Shown here piece after piece: positions 45,919 through 54,573 of a stretch of 64,000 nucleotides of DNA (position 1 is its first letter; the number at the start of each line of letters is the position of its first letter). This DNA comes from Stigmatella ashevillena (lineage in GTDB: Bacteria; Myxococcota; Myxococcia; Myxococcales; Myxococcaceae): contig NZ_JAQNDM010000002.1 of assembly GCF_028368975.1 (NCBI RefSeq), positions 4,024,425-4,088,424 of the forward strand, in the 5' to 3' direction. The translations under genes and the position numbers were made by a program. The notes under the pieces are model-generated. The model ran no database searches. It saw nothing but the letters and a program-made list of their open reading frames with translations, and was not told where the DNA came from.

Positions 45919-47426
45919 CCGGCCCCCTGAGACGACTGCTCGGAGAGAAGCCCCTCACCGTCAAGCTCGCGGGGCTCCTGTCCGCCGTCATCCTGGCCAC
46001 CATCCTCAGCCTGTCGATCTCGTTGATCTCGACCTTGACCTCCAACACGGAGGAGCTGCTCCACGAGCGCGCCAAGAGCCTGGCCACGGTGATGGCGACG
46101 CTCGTCTCCGCCGCCATCGAGTTCGAGCACGTGGAGGCCGCCACGGAGCGCCTGAGCGCCCTGGCCAAGAGCCCGGATGCCATCTACGCCGCCATCTATG
46201 CCCCCGACGGCACCCGCCTTGCCCAGTGGGGGCAAGTGCCCCCGGCGTCCCCCTTCCTGCTGCCTGTGCTGCTTGCCACCTCGAAGACAGACGGGCACCA
46301 CCTGCAGGCGGCGGTCCCCGTTGGGGACACGCTCCACTCCTCGCTCGTCATCGCCTTCTCGCGCGCCGAGCAGCAACGCCAGGCGGCCGCCATCGTCCAG
46401 GCCGCGCTCCTCACCTCGGGCCTGCTCCTGCCCATCATGATCCTGCTGGGGGTCCTCGTCGCCACCAACATCGTCCAGCCCATCCGCGCCATGACGTCGA
46501 TCGCGGATGCGATTGCCCGCGGTGACCGGATCGCGCTCTCGCAGTTGCCCTCCAACGAGAAGGACGAGTCGGGGACCCTGGCCAGGGCCTTTCACCGGCT
46601 CCTGGTGCAGGAGCACGAGCACCAGTCCCTGCTCGAGGCGCGCGTGGAGGAGCGCACCCAGGCCTTGCAGAAGGCCAATGAGGAGTTGGCGCTGCGGCTG
46701 CGCCAGCTCGCGGAGGCCCAGGAGCAGCTCGTCCAGACAGGGAAGATGGCGGCGGTGGGTCAGCTCGCGGGAGGCGTCGCGCACGAGATCAACAACCCGC
46801 TGGCGGTCATCCTCGGGTTCGCCCAGGGCATGGAGCGCCGCGTGCCCGAAGAAGACCCCATGCGCCTGCCCGTGCGCTCCATCGTCCGAGAGGCGCTGCG
46901 CTGCAAGAACCTGGTCCAGGAGCTGCTGACCTTCTCCCGTGTCGGGAAGAAGAACGTGGAGTCCGTCGAGCTCAATGGCCTGGTGCGCTCCACGCTCGTC
47001 CTCGTCGAGGCGCGCGCGCGGACCCAGGAGGTGAAGATCGTCCAGGACTTCGCCGAGAAGCTGCCCATTCTCCAAGGAAACAAGACCCAGCTCCAGCAGG
47101 TGCTCGTGAACCTGGGGACGAACGCGCTCGACGTCATGAAGGGCGGGGGCACACTGACGGTGCGCACGTACATGAAGGACTCGGAGAGCGTCTGCCTGGA
47201 GGTTACAGACACCGGGAGCGGCATCCCCGAGGAGGTCCGCTCCCGCATCTTCGATCCCTTCTTCACGACCAAGCCCGTCGGAGAAGGGACAGGCCTGGGC
47301 CTGAGCCTCGTCTTTGAAATCGTCCAACAGCACCGGGGGCAGATCGAGGTAGACAGCCAGCTCGGAGTGGGCACCACCATGCGGGTCAAGCTCCCCGTGA
47401 GCCTGAGCGGGGCCACAAGCGCATGA
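45915..47426 (+). CDS. Membrane sensor histidine kinase
   Basis: 503 residues. Two membrane helices (about 17-40 and 165-188) frame a periplasmic sensor domain (CHASE8-like by its DAIYAAIYAPDGT region). HAMP follows at about 188-240 and a coiled coil, then the phosphoacceptor box GGVAHEINNPLAV near 292. The ATPase has N box QVLVNLGTNALD, G1 DTGSGIPEEV, F box FDPFFTTKPVGEGTGLGLS. All key residues are present. It overlaps the YfiR-like gene and the response regulator by 4 bp each, so the three are translationally coupled. Confidence 0.92.
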   Translation: MTGPLRRLLGEKPLTVKLAGLLSAVILATILSLSISLISTLTSNTEELLHERAKSLATVMATLVSAAIEFEHVEAATERLSALAKSPDAIYAAIYAPDGTRLAQWGQVPPASPFLLPVLLATSKTDGHHLQAAVPVGDTLHSSLVIAFSRAEQQRQAAAIVQAALLTSGLLLPIMILLGVLVATNIVQPIRAMTSIADAIARGDRIALSQLPSNEKDESGTLARAFHRLLVQEHEHQSLLEARVEERTQALQKANEELALRLRQLAEAQEQLVQTGKMAAVGQLAGGVAHEINNPLAVILGFAQGMERRVPEEDPMRLPVRSIVREALRCKNLVQELLTFSRVGKKNVESVELNGLVRSTLVLVEARARTQEVKIVQDFAEKLPILQGNKTQLQQVLVNLGTNALDVMKGGGTLTVRTYMKDSESVCLEVTDTGSGIPEEVRSRIFDPFFTTKPVGEGTGLGLSLVFEIVQQHRGQIEVDSQLGVGTTMRVKLPVSLSGATSA

Positions 47427-47818
47427 TGAGCCTGACAGGCAAGTGCATCCTGATCGCAGATGACGAAGAAGGCATCCGTGACCTCTTTCGATTCACCCTG
47501 GAGCCCCTCGGCGTGGAGGTCGTCACGGTTGCCGACGGGTGGGAGGCCTTTCAAGCCGTCCAGGCCCGGAGTTTCGACCTCATCATCTTGGATGTGCACA
47601 TGCCACGGTTGAGCGGCCCCGAGGTGCTCGTGAAGGTCCGGGAGAGCCGGCCCACCCAACGGGTGTTGGTGGTGAGCAGCAGTTCGGACGCCAGCCATGC
47701 CTTCGAGCAGCGGGTGTCGGAGTTCGGTGCCTCCGCGTGTCTGTACAAGCCCGTGGAGCTCGACGAGCTGCTCTCGGCCATCGAGCGCGCCCTGTCCGAA
47801 GGAGGCGCCGCCGCATGA
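47423..47818 (+). CDS. Single-domain response regulator
   Basis: 131 residues, a receiver domain only: acidic pair ADDEEG, phospho-Asp in LIILDVHMP, Ser in VVSSSS and Lys in LYKPVEL. It overlaps the kinase before it and the receiver-kinase after it by 4 bp each. With no output domain it must pass its signal on by protein contact, probably shuttling phosphate between the two kinases. Confidence 0.92.
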   Translation: MMSLTGKCILIADDEEGIRDLFRFTLEPLGVEVVTVADGWEAFQAVQARSFDLIILDVHMPRLSGPEVLVKVRESRPTQRVLVVSSSSDASHAFEQRVSEFGASACLYKPVELDELLSAIERALSEGGAAA

Positions 47819-49530
47819 GCACACGCGCTTCGGTCCTGGTGATTGACGACGAGCCGGGCATCCGGGACATGCTCTCCTTCGAGCTCTCGCAAGAAGGCTT
47901 CGACGTGGAGACGGCCGAGAACGGCATGGCCGCGGTGGAGACGCTGCGGCGCCGGAAGTTCGATCTGGCCATCACGGATCTCAAGATGCCCGGCATGGAT
48001 GGGGTGGCGACCGTCGAGGCGCTGCGCGCGCTGGATCCGGACATCGAGGTCATCGTCGCCACGGGCTATGCGAGCGTGGAGACGGCGGTGGCCTGCATGA
48101 AGCATGGGGCCTACGACTACATCCAGAAGCCCTATGACGTCGCCGAGCTGAAGCTCCTGCTCGAGCGGGCGAGGCAGAAGAGCCACCTTCAGAGCGTGGT
48201 GGCCCTCTACGAGGCGAGCCGCGCCCTGATGACGACGCTCAAGCACACAGACCTGGTGCAGCTCGTCGTGACGCTGGCCCAGCGGGTGCTCCGCGCGGAT
48301 GACATCGGGCTCATCCTCTGGCGAGGCGAGCCCGGGGACTTCCACATCCACCGGCTGGTCCACGACGTGCTCCCCTCGGAGACCCTGCTGCTCGCGCTGG
48401 CCGGGCGCGTCACCCAGAAGGAAGGGGCCCTGAAGCTGGCCGCCCATGAGATTCAGCCGCTCGCCTCCCCGAGCGAGAACCGGATCTACTCCTCCGCGCT
48501 GGCGTATCCGCTGGTCGCCCGGGACCGGGCCCTGGGCGCCCTGGTCGCGCTGCGCCGCGGCAACTCCCTGGAGTTCGCCGCGTCCGAGCTCCAGAAGGGC
48601 ACGGTCTTCGCCAGCCAGCTCGCCATCTCCCTGGACAATGCACGCCTCTATGACGAGCTGGCCCAGAAGGTGTCCGAGCTCGTCCGGACCCGCGAGCAGC
48701 TCGTCCATGCGGAGAAGATGGGCCTGGCCGGGCAGCTCGCGGGCGCCGTCGCTCACGAGGTCAACAATCCCCTGTCCTTCGTCCAGGCCAACCTCAGCGC
48801 CATGAATGACTATTCATTGATGGTGAACGGCATGTGGCTGGCCTCGAAGGAGGCGGCGCACTACCTCTACGGACAGAACCGCCCGGAGTCCCAGGCCTTC
48901 GCCGACATGCTGCTCACCCCCGCGGGCACCCAAGGGCGGACGGAGAGCCTGATCCGGGAAATCGACGAAGTCGTCACCGACACACTCGATGGCGTGAAGC
49001 GGATCGCCGAGCTCGTCTCCGGCTTCGCGCGCCTGGCCGAGCCGCAGACGTCCGCCAGTCCCGAGCCGGTGGACGTCAATGACATCGTCCAGGAGTGCCT
49101 CGAAACCCTGCCCGAGGAGAGCGGCCCCGACGCCTGGGAGGTGCACTTCCACCCCACGTCCTGCCTCGCCCTCATCGCACGGGAGGACCTCAAGTTCGCC
49201 CTGCTCCACATGATGACGTTTCTGCGCGCACCCACGGGCGGACAGGCCCGCCAGGCCTGCACCCTCGTCCTCCAGACAGGAACGTCGGAGGGACAGCCCT
49301 GGCTGGAGATCCTCAACCGGGATCTGCTCCTGACCGAAGAGGAGCGGCGCCGGATCTTCGATCCCCGCGTGGAACTGGACAGCGGAGGCCGGACGATGCG
49401 CCTCAACATCGCGCTCGCGCTGACGTATCAGATGTTGCGCAGGAACGATGCCGAGGTCTCGACGATGCTCGAGCAGGAGCAAGGCGTCCTCTTCCGCGTC
49501 CTGTTCAAGCCGCCCACGCGGTGGATGTAA
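47815..49530 (+). CDS. Receiver - GAF - histidine-kinase-like protein with degraded ATPase domain
   Basis: 571 residues from the ATG at 47815 (overlap ATGA). The receiver at 5-120 has DDEPG, phospho-Asp in AITDLKMPGMDG and IQKPYD. GAF is at about 140-290. The HisKA box AGAVAHEVNNPLSFV lies near 315. The C-terminal ATPase is degenerate: no N-box Asn, NRDLLL in place of the G1 DxGxG motif, no glycine-rich lid, although an IFDP F box remains. It may accept phosphate or regulate by binding rather than act as a kinase. Last gene of the operon; its stop is 6 bp from convergent rlmN. Confidence 0.85.
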   Translation: MSTRASVLVIDDEPGIRDMLSFELSQEGFDVETAENGMAAVETLRRRKFDLAITDLKMPGMDGVATVEALRALDPDIEVIVATGYASVETAVACMKHGAYDYIQKPYDVAELKLLLERARQKSHLQSVVALYEASRALMTTLKHTDLVQLVVTLAQRVLRADDIGLILWRGEPGDFHIHRLVHDVLPSETLLLALAGRVTQKEGALKLAAHEIQPLASPSENRIYSSALAYPLVARDRALGALVALRRGNSLEFAASELQKGTVFASQLAISLDNARLYDELAQKVSELVRTREQLVHAEKMGLAGQLAGAVAHEVNNPLSFVQANLSAMNDYSLMVNGMWLASKEAAHYLYGQNRPESQAFADMLLTPAGTQGRTESLIREIDEVVTDTLDGVKRIAELVSGFARLAEPQTSASPEPVDVNDIVQECLETLPEESGPDAWEVHFHPTSCLALIAREDLKFALLHMMTFLRAPTGGQARQACTLVLQTGTSEGQPWLEILNRDLLLTEEERRRIFDPRVELDSGGRTMRLNIALALTYQMLRRNDAEVSTMLEQEQGVLFRVLFKPPTRWM

Positions 49531-49536
49531 GCGGGC

Positions 49537-50622
49537 CTACGAGCCCTCGCGGACGCTCTGCACGGGGGCCACGGGCGGCGGGGGCAGCACGGTGCCACCG
49601 TACTGGCTGGCCTCCAGCGTGCCGCAGGCCGCGCCGATGTCCTTGCCTCCGGAGTACCGCCGCGCAATGGGCGCCTTGAGGATCTGGAGATGATCCCGGA
49701 ACGCCTTCAGCTCCTCGGGCCCCGGCGGCAGGTACTTCCCCGTCGGATCCGTCACGTCGATGAGATCCACCTTGATGGGGATTCCCTCGAAGGTGTCCTT
49801 CAGTGCCTGGGCATCCTCCTGTCCCAGGTTGAAGCCGGAGATGGCCACGTAGGCGATCATCGCCCGCTCGCGCCGCACCTGCGTGTACTCGCGGATGGCC
49901 TCCACCAGCTCCGGCAGCGGGTGCCCCTTCTCGATGGGCAGCACCTTCAGCCGCTTCTCCGGGATGGCGCTCGTCACCGAGAAGGCCAGCCGGTAGGGGT
50001 GCCCCTCGCTCGTGTACCGCCGGATGGCCGGCACCATGCCCGCCGTGGAGAAGGTGATGGCCGTGCCAGAGATGGCGAACCCCGCCGGGTTCGAGAGGAT
50101 CTGCGCCGCGCGAATCGTCTCCGCGTAATTCAAGAGCGGCTCGCCCATGCCCATGAACACCACGCCGCGCACGGGCCGGTCCGCCTCCTCGCGCACCTGC
50201 ATCACCTGCTCGAGGATCTCCCACGTCTTCAGGTTGCGCTGGAAGCCGAGCTTTCCCGTCATGCAGAAGTCGCACGCCAACGCGCAGCCCACCTGGCTGG
50301 ACACGCAGACGATGTACTTCTCGTCGAAGATGGGGATGCGCACCGCCTCCACCCGCCCTCCCAGGGGCGAGCCGAAGAGGTACTTCACGAAGCCGTCCTC
50401 GGCCTGGCGCCGCTCGACCACCTCGAGCCTCGGCATCTGCGCGTGGGCGCGCAGGTGCTCGGCCACCCGCCGGGGCACCTGGGGGGCGGCGCAGACCTCT
50501 TCCACCGTGCGGGCGCCGTGGGCGAACACGGCCGCGAAGACCTTGCGCACCGCCGTGGGGGTCGGCGTCAGGGGCGCCAGGGCTTCCCCGAGTTCCGGCA
50601 GTGAGAGTTGCTTCAGGTTCAC
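49537..50622 (-). CDS. rlmN: 23S rRNA (adenine-2503-C2) methyltransferase
   Basis: 361 residues from a GTG at 50622 whose bases overlap the anti-sigma stop (GTGA). It is a radical-SAM enzyme that methylates A2503 of 23S rRNA and also A37 of some tRNAs. The iron-sulfur motif CALACDFC is present, with GMGEPLLNY, FSTAGMVP, AFSVTSAIPEKR and the second conserved Cys in GAACGTLEA. The length is usual. Finding it coupled to sigma/anti-sigma genes suggests that stress may raise rlmN expression or that it simply shares their promoter. Confidence 0.93.
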   Translation of the reverse strand: MNLKQLSLPELGEALAPLTPTPTAVRKVFAAVFAHGARTVEEVCAAPQVPRRVAEHLRAHAQMPRLEVVERRQAEDGFVKYLFGSPLGGRVEAVRIPIFDEKYIVCVSSQVGCALACDFCMTGKLGFQRNLKTWEILEQVMQVREEADRPVRGVVFMGMGEPLLNYAETIRAAQILSNPAGFAISGTAITFSTAGMVPAIRRYTSEGHPYRLAFSVTSAIPEKRLKVLPIEKGHPLPELVEAIREYTQVRRERAMIAYVAISGFNLGQEDAQALKDTFEGIPIKVDLIDVTDPTGKYLPPGPEELKAFRDHLQILKAPIARRYSGGKDIGAACGTLEASQYGGTVLPPPPVAPVQSVREGS

Positions 50623-50858
50623 GACGCGGACTTGATCTTCGAGCGGAGGTACTCGGTCAGCTTCGCCGAGACCTCCTGGGGCATGCGCGACGCCAAGGCC
50701 CGCTTGCAGAGGCCCGGGGTCGCCCGGTAGGTGCGCAAGAAGTCCACGCACGGGGAACACCCTTGCAGGTGCTCGCGCAGGTGCTGGGTCTCCTCCTGCG
50801 ACAGCTCGCCGTCGAGGAAGTTCAACAGGAGGTTGATGGAATCTTTACAGGTATACAT
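50619..50858 (-). CDS. Zinc-finger anti-sigma factor
   Basis: 79 residues with the ZAS core HLREHLQGCSPC (H-xxx-C-xx-C) near residues 29-37. It has no membrane helix, so it is a soluble anti-sigma factor. It probably holds the ECF sigma encoded just upstream (69 bp apart) until the zinc site is oxidised or another signal arrives. It overlaps rlmN by 4 bp. Confidence 0.85.
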   Translation of the reverse strand: MYTCKDSINLLLNFLDGELSQEETQHLREHLQGCSPCVDFLRTYRATPGLCKRALASRMPQEVSAKLTEYLRSKIKSAS

Positions 50859-50927
50859 CCAGAGCCTCGACCGCAGCCTTCCTCGAATCCGTGCTCCCTT
50901 CGAAGATGCTGGGGACGCCGGAGGGTT

Positions 50928-51545
50928 TCACACTTCACGATTGTCCCGGTTGTAAAACTGGTCAATCGCTTCCCGCAGCGCGAGCCGGGCACGGTGCAAC
51001 CGGCTTTTGATCGCGGGCACAGAATCCCCCGTCAACTCCGAGATTTGTTCGTAGCTGAGCCCATCGACGTCTTTCAAGAGAAAGACCTCGCGGTACCCCT
51101 CGGGCAGGCGGTCGGTTGCCTGCTGGATGGCCAGCCCGGTCTCCGCATCCAGGGCTTTCTCCTCGGCGTCCCGGCTCCAGTCCCGCTCGGGGTAGACCGT
51201 CAAGGAGCCCCGCTCGGTGAAATCGGGCCCCATGAGTTCATCCTCGGCCGCTTGCACCACCCGGCGGTGGCGCAGGCGCATCAGGGCATGGTTGGCCGCG
51301 ATGCGATAGACCCAGGAGCTGAACGCCGCATCTCCCCGGAATTCCTTGAGGTGCTGGTAGGCGGACAGGAAGGTGTCCTGGGAGATTTCCGCGGCGTCCG
51401 CCTCGGAACGCGTCATTCTCATCGCCAACCCGAAGACTTTGTCCCGATGGGACTCCACCAGTGCCTCGAACGCGGCCATGTCTCCGGCTTGCGCGCGCGC
51501 CAGCAACTGGCGGTCTTCTTGGGGTGGGGAAACCTCGTCAGGCAT
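50928..51545 (-). CDS. ECF-type RNA polymerase sigma factor
   Basis: 205 residues from ATG 51545; an ATG at 51569 is also in frame, but GGGAGG stands upstream of 51545. Region 2 (about 25-95) has DAAEISQDTFLSAYQHL and SSWVYRIAANHALMRLR. Region 4 (about 140-195) has LPEGYREVFLLKDVDGLSYEQISELTGDSVPAIKSRLHRARLALRE-type features, seen as LPEGYREVFLL and AIKSRLHRARL. It is paired with the zinc anti-sigma downstream. Its regulon is unknown. Confidence 0.9.
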   Translation of the reverse strand: MPDEVSPPQEDRQLLARAQAGDMAAFEALVESHRDKVFGLAMRMTRSEADAAEISQDTFLSAYQHLKEFRGDAAFSSWVYRIAANHALMRLRHRRVVQAAEDELMGPDFTERGSLTVYPERDWSRDAEEKALDAETGLAIQQATDRLPEGYREVFLLKDVDGLSYEQISELTGDSVPAIKSRLHRARLALREAIDQFYNRDNREV

Positions 51546-51580
51546 GTCGGGGCTCAACCTCCCAGTCATGGGGTCTGCCG

Positions 51581-52162
51581 TCAAGGACGGCAACGCCCCC
51601 GCTGGGAGGGCGCCTTGCTCACATAGACACTGTCCCGGATCCATTGTCGGAAGGGAGCCTGCGCCCACACCCCTGCATAGTCCACTCCAATGCGCGGGCC
51701 CTGCCCCACCCGCTCCTCTGGCACCGCGGGCCCCTCGGTCAGGTAGAGCCCGGCCGTCTGGAGGTCCAGGCGGTTGTGGGCCAGGGTAATCCCAAAGGCG
51801 CTGCACAGCCGGCCGGGGCCATCCGTGCGGCGGCCGGGGGGCAGCCCCTCCACGGGTTCCACGCCCCGTATCAGCACCGCGCCGGCCAGCCCCGCGGTCT
51901 CCGTCACCACGTTGAAGCAGTGGTGCATGCCATAGATGAAGTAGACATAGGCGCGCCCCGGAGGACCGAAGAGGACCTCGGTGCGCGCGGTGCGCCCCTT
52001 GGCGGCATGGCAGGCCAGGTCGTACTCGCCGATGTAGGCCTCCGTCTCGACGATGCGGCCCACCCGGCGCACGCCGCCCTCTTCCAGCACCAGGTGAGTG
52101 CCCAACAGTTCGCGGGCCACGGTGAGGGCGGGACGCTCATAGAAGGACACAGGCAGACGCAT
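51581..52162 (-). CDS. 3-methyladenine DNA glycosylase (MPG/AAG family)
   Basis: 193 residues from ATG 52162. It removes alkylated purines in base-excision repair. Landmarks are FYERPALTVARELLGTHLV, the catalytic Glu in RIVETEAYIGEYDLACHA, ARTEVLFGPPGRAYVYFIYG, HCFNVVTE and GPGRLCSAFGI. An upstream frame extension overlaps the monooxygenase gene and lacks conserved sequence. It lies 35 bp ahead of the sigma-factor gene in the same direction, so the repair gene may share its transcript. Confidence 0.92.
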   Translation of the reverse strand: MRLPVSFYERPALTVARELLGTHLVLEEGGVRRVGRIVETEAYIGEYDLACHAAKGRTARTEVLFGPPGRAYVYFIYGMHHCFNVVTETAGLAGAVLIRGVEPVEGLPPGRRTDGPGRLCSAFGITLAHNRLDLQTAGLYLTEGPAVPEERVGQGPRIGVDYAGVWAQAPFRQWIRDSVYVSKAPSQRGRCRP

Positions 52163-52229
52163 GAATGGACCGGGGCTCCTTTGCCGGGGGAGACAACCGC
52201 CGTCAACCGCCGCCGCATCCTCGCTCGGC

Positions 52230-53696
52230 TCAGGCGCGCGCGACGTAGCCGATTCGCCCATCCGGACGGACCAGGAGTGACTGCCACGGCCGCAGTTCCT
52301 CCGGCCCCCCTTCGGGCTCGGCCGTCACGGCGGAGGTCCACGCCCCCCAGGGCGCGGCCTGGGGCTCGCGGTGCGGGGCCGAGGGGCGCCGGAGCATCAG
52401 CCACCGGCCCTCGTGCATGAGCGAGTAGAGCCGCCGGGTGACGCCGTCCTCGCAGCGAAGCGCGAAGTCGGGCAGACGTTTGCCCGTCACCTCGGGCACC
52501 GCCTCCATTCCCGGCGGGGCGGGGAGCACCGGGTCGGGATAGGCCACATCGAAGGCGGCGATCTGCTCGGCGAGCATGCGGTTGGCGGCAGGAAGCGTCA
52601 GGAGCTTCGACACCGACGCCCGGAGGGCCTGACCCTCGGGATGGGTCGCGTGCAGCAGGGCGCTCTGGCTCAGCGTGTTCTGGAGGAGGTGCGCACCCAC
52701 CGGGTGGCGCTCGCGCTGGTAGCTGTCGAGCAGCGGCTCCGGCGCCAGGCCCCGCAACACCCCCACCAGCTTCCAGCCGAGGTTCATCGCGTCCTGGAGC
52801 CCCACATTGAGGCCCTGCCCCCCCGCGGGCAGGTGGACATGGGCGGCATCCCCCGCCAGAAACACGCGGCCTTCTCGGTAGGTGGTCGCGTGCCGGGTCT
52901 CGTTTCCGAAGCGGGACAACCAGAACGGCGTCTTCATCCCGAAGTCGGTGCCAGCGATCGCTCGCACCGAGCGCGCCAGTTCCTCCAACGTGACTGGCTC
53001 GGACAGGGGAACCTTCGTCCGCTCCGGATCGAACACCACGGCGCGATGGTGGATGCCATCCCCCAGGGGGGCCAGCAACAGGACGCCCTTCGGGCTCGAG
53101 AGGGTGAGCGCGGGATGCGGAAGAGGCTCCGTGAGCACCACATCTCCCAGCACCAGGCTCATCGTCGCGTCGGCCCCCGGAAACGGAATGCCCGCCAGCG
53201 TCCGGACGGCACTGCGCGCCCCATCCGCTCCCACCACGTAGCGGGCTGCCGCGCGGAACGTCCCGCCGCCGCCCGTTCCCTCCAGGTGCACTTCCTCCGG
53301 GGACTGCTGGAGCCGGGTGATGAGATGGCCCCGGTGGATGTTCACCCCCAGCTCCCTCGCACGCTCCTCCAAGAGCGCTTCCGTGACGGTCTGCGGGATG
53401 AACAGGGAGAAAGGGAACGCCGTTTCGAGCACGGAGAAGTCCAGCCGGGTCTCCAGCACCGCGTAGTGCCCGTTGGGCAAGCGCTGCCCTCGCGCCATGA
53501 ACCGGTCCGCCAGCCCCCGGAGCGCCAGCACCTCCAGGGAGCGCGGGTGCAGCGACAGCGCCCGGGACTGCTGGACCCGCTCCGTCCGGCGCTCGAACAC
53601 CGACACCGCCACGCCTGCCAGCGCCAGCTCACAGGCCACCATCAGCCCCACCGGCCCGCCCCCCACCACCGCGACCTCTCCTGCGTCTCGTGTCAT
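52230..53696 (-). CDS. FAD-dependent aromatic-type monooxygenase
   Basis: 488 residues of the PheA/TfdB-like FAD hydroxylase family. The FAD motif GGGPVG is near residue 12, DG motif VVGADGARSAVR near 155, and GD motif VFLAGDAAHVHLPAGGQGLN near 280. It hydroxylates a small aromatic or polyketide-type substrate with NAD(P)H and oxygen; some relatives inactivate rifampicin. It is divergent from a TetR repressor with two operators between them, so it is probably induced by its substrate. Confidence 0.9.
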   Translation of the reverse strand: MTRDAGEVAVVGGGPVGLMVACELALAGVAVSVFERRTERVQQSRALSLHPRSLEVLALRGLADRFMARGQRLPNGHYAVLETRLDFSVLETAFPFSLFIPQTVTEALLEERARELGVNIHRGHLITRLQQSPEEVHLEGTGGGGTFRAAARYVVGADGARSAVRTLAGIPFPGADATMSLVLGDVVLTEPLPHPALTLSSPKGVLLLAPLGDGIHHRAVVFDPERTKVPLSEPVTLEELARSVRAIAGTDFGMKTPFWLSRFGNETRHATTYREGRVFLAGDAAHVHLPAGGQGLNVGLQDAMNLGWKLVGVLRGLAPEPLLDSYQRERHPVGAHLLQNTLSQSALLHATHPEGQALRASVSKLLTLPAANRMLAEQIAAFDVAYPDPVLPAPPGMEAVPEVTGKRLPDFALRCEDGVTRRLYSLMHEGRWLMLRRPSAPHREPQAAPWGAWTSAVTAEPEGGPEELRPWQSLLVRPDGRIGYVARA

Positions 53697-53713
53697 CGTT
53701 TTCTCCCGTCAAT

Positions 53714-53726
53714 CTAACAACGTTAG
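53714..53726. promoter_or_regulatory. TetR-type operator 1
   Basis: CTAACAACGTTAG is a perfect inverted repeat (arms CTAAC/GTTAG, 3-bp centre) located 18 bp before the monooxygenase start. Confidence 0.75.
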
Positions 53727-53732
53727 GCTGAA

Positions 53733-53745
53733 CTAACGGCGTTAG
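53733..53745. promoter_or_regulatory. TetR-type operator 2
   Basis: CTAACGGCGTTAG has the same arms and centre length as operator 1. It is centred 19 bp away, 28 bp before the tetR start. Confidence 0.75.
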
Positions 53746-53772
53746 ACTGTCAAGCAGGAGCCAGGAACAGCC

Positions 53773-54402
53773 ATGAGCATTCAGAGAGAGCAGGTGGTGC
53801 GGGCCGCGTTGGAGCTGCTGGACGATGCGGGGGTCGAAGGGCTCACCATGCGCAAGCTGGCCCAGAAGCTGAACATCCAGGCCCCGTCGCTCTATTGGCA
53901 CTTCGCCAACAAGCACGCGCTGCTGGAGGGGATGGCGGACGCACTGCTCGAATCCGTGGCACGCACCGTGAAACCCCAGGCCCCCTGGGAGGAGGTGCTC
54001 ACCACGGTGGCCAACGAGATGAGACACGCCTTGGGCGCCCGCCGGGACGGCGCGCGGGTCTTCGCGGGCACCTATATCGTCACGGAGAATGTGCTCCGCG
54101 TGAGCGAAGCCATGATGGGCGCATTGCGCGCCGCGGGCGCCTCCCACCGCACCGCCTCCTGGGGCAGCTTCTCCATCCTCTATTACGTGCTCGGCTTCGC
54201 CATGGAGGAACAGGCGATCGATCCCCGCTGGAACCCGGGAACCGTGGACATCGCCAAAGGCCGCGAACAGTTCGCCGCCTCGTCTCCGATCCAGTTTCCC
54301 AATGTCCTCGCCACCCTCGACGCCACCTTCGATGGGAACTTCGAGGCCCGGTTCGAGTTCGGACTCAAGTGCCTCATCGCCGGGCTCAAGACGGTGCTGT
54401 AG
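53773..54402 (+). CDS. TetR-family repressor
   Basis: 209 residues. The helix-turn-helix at about 20-55 reads LTMRKLAQKLNIQAPSLYWHFANKHALLEGM in outline, with the Tyr-Trp-His-Phe contact helix. The C-terminal domain is TetR_C-like (PWEEVLTTVANEMRHAL, GSFSILYYVLGFAMEEQA). It is divergent from the FAD monooxygenase, and twin CTAAC-N3-GTTAG operators lie between the starts; it probably represses both genes until a ligand binds. CAGGAG precedes the ATG. Confidence 0.92.
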   Translation: MSIQREQVVRAALELLDDAGVEGLTMRKLAQKLNIQAPSLYWHFANKHALLEGMADALLESVARTVKPQAPWEEVLTTVANEMRHALGARRDGARVFAGTYIVTENVLRVSEAMMGALRAAGASHRTASWGSFSILYYVLGFAMEEQAIDPRWNPGTVDIAKGREQFAASSPIQFPNVLATLDATFDGNFEARFEFGLKCLIAGLKTVL

Positions 54403-54573
54403 GCCGCGCGGAAGCGCCCGCCGGGCCCGCCCTCGCATCGAGTTCACCATCCAACATTTGGACCGATGTCTCACGGCACGGGCCTGCCCCGCTGGCGGCT
54501 CCTCGGAGGGGAAACAGGCGTCCTGTTTCTCCAATCAGTTCACAGCGGCGGGTTGGTGGGGCAGATTGCGCGC

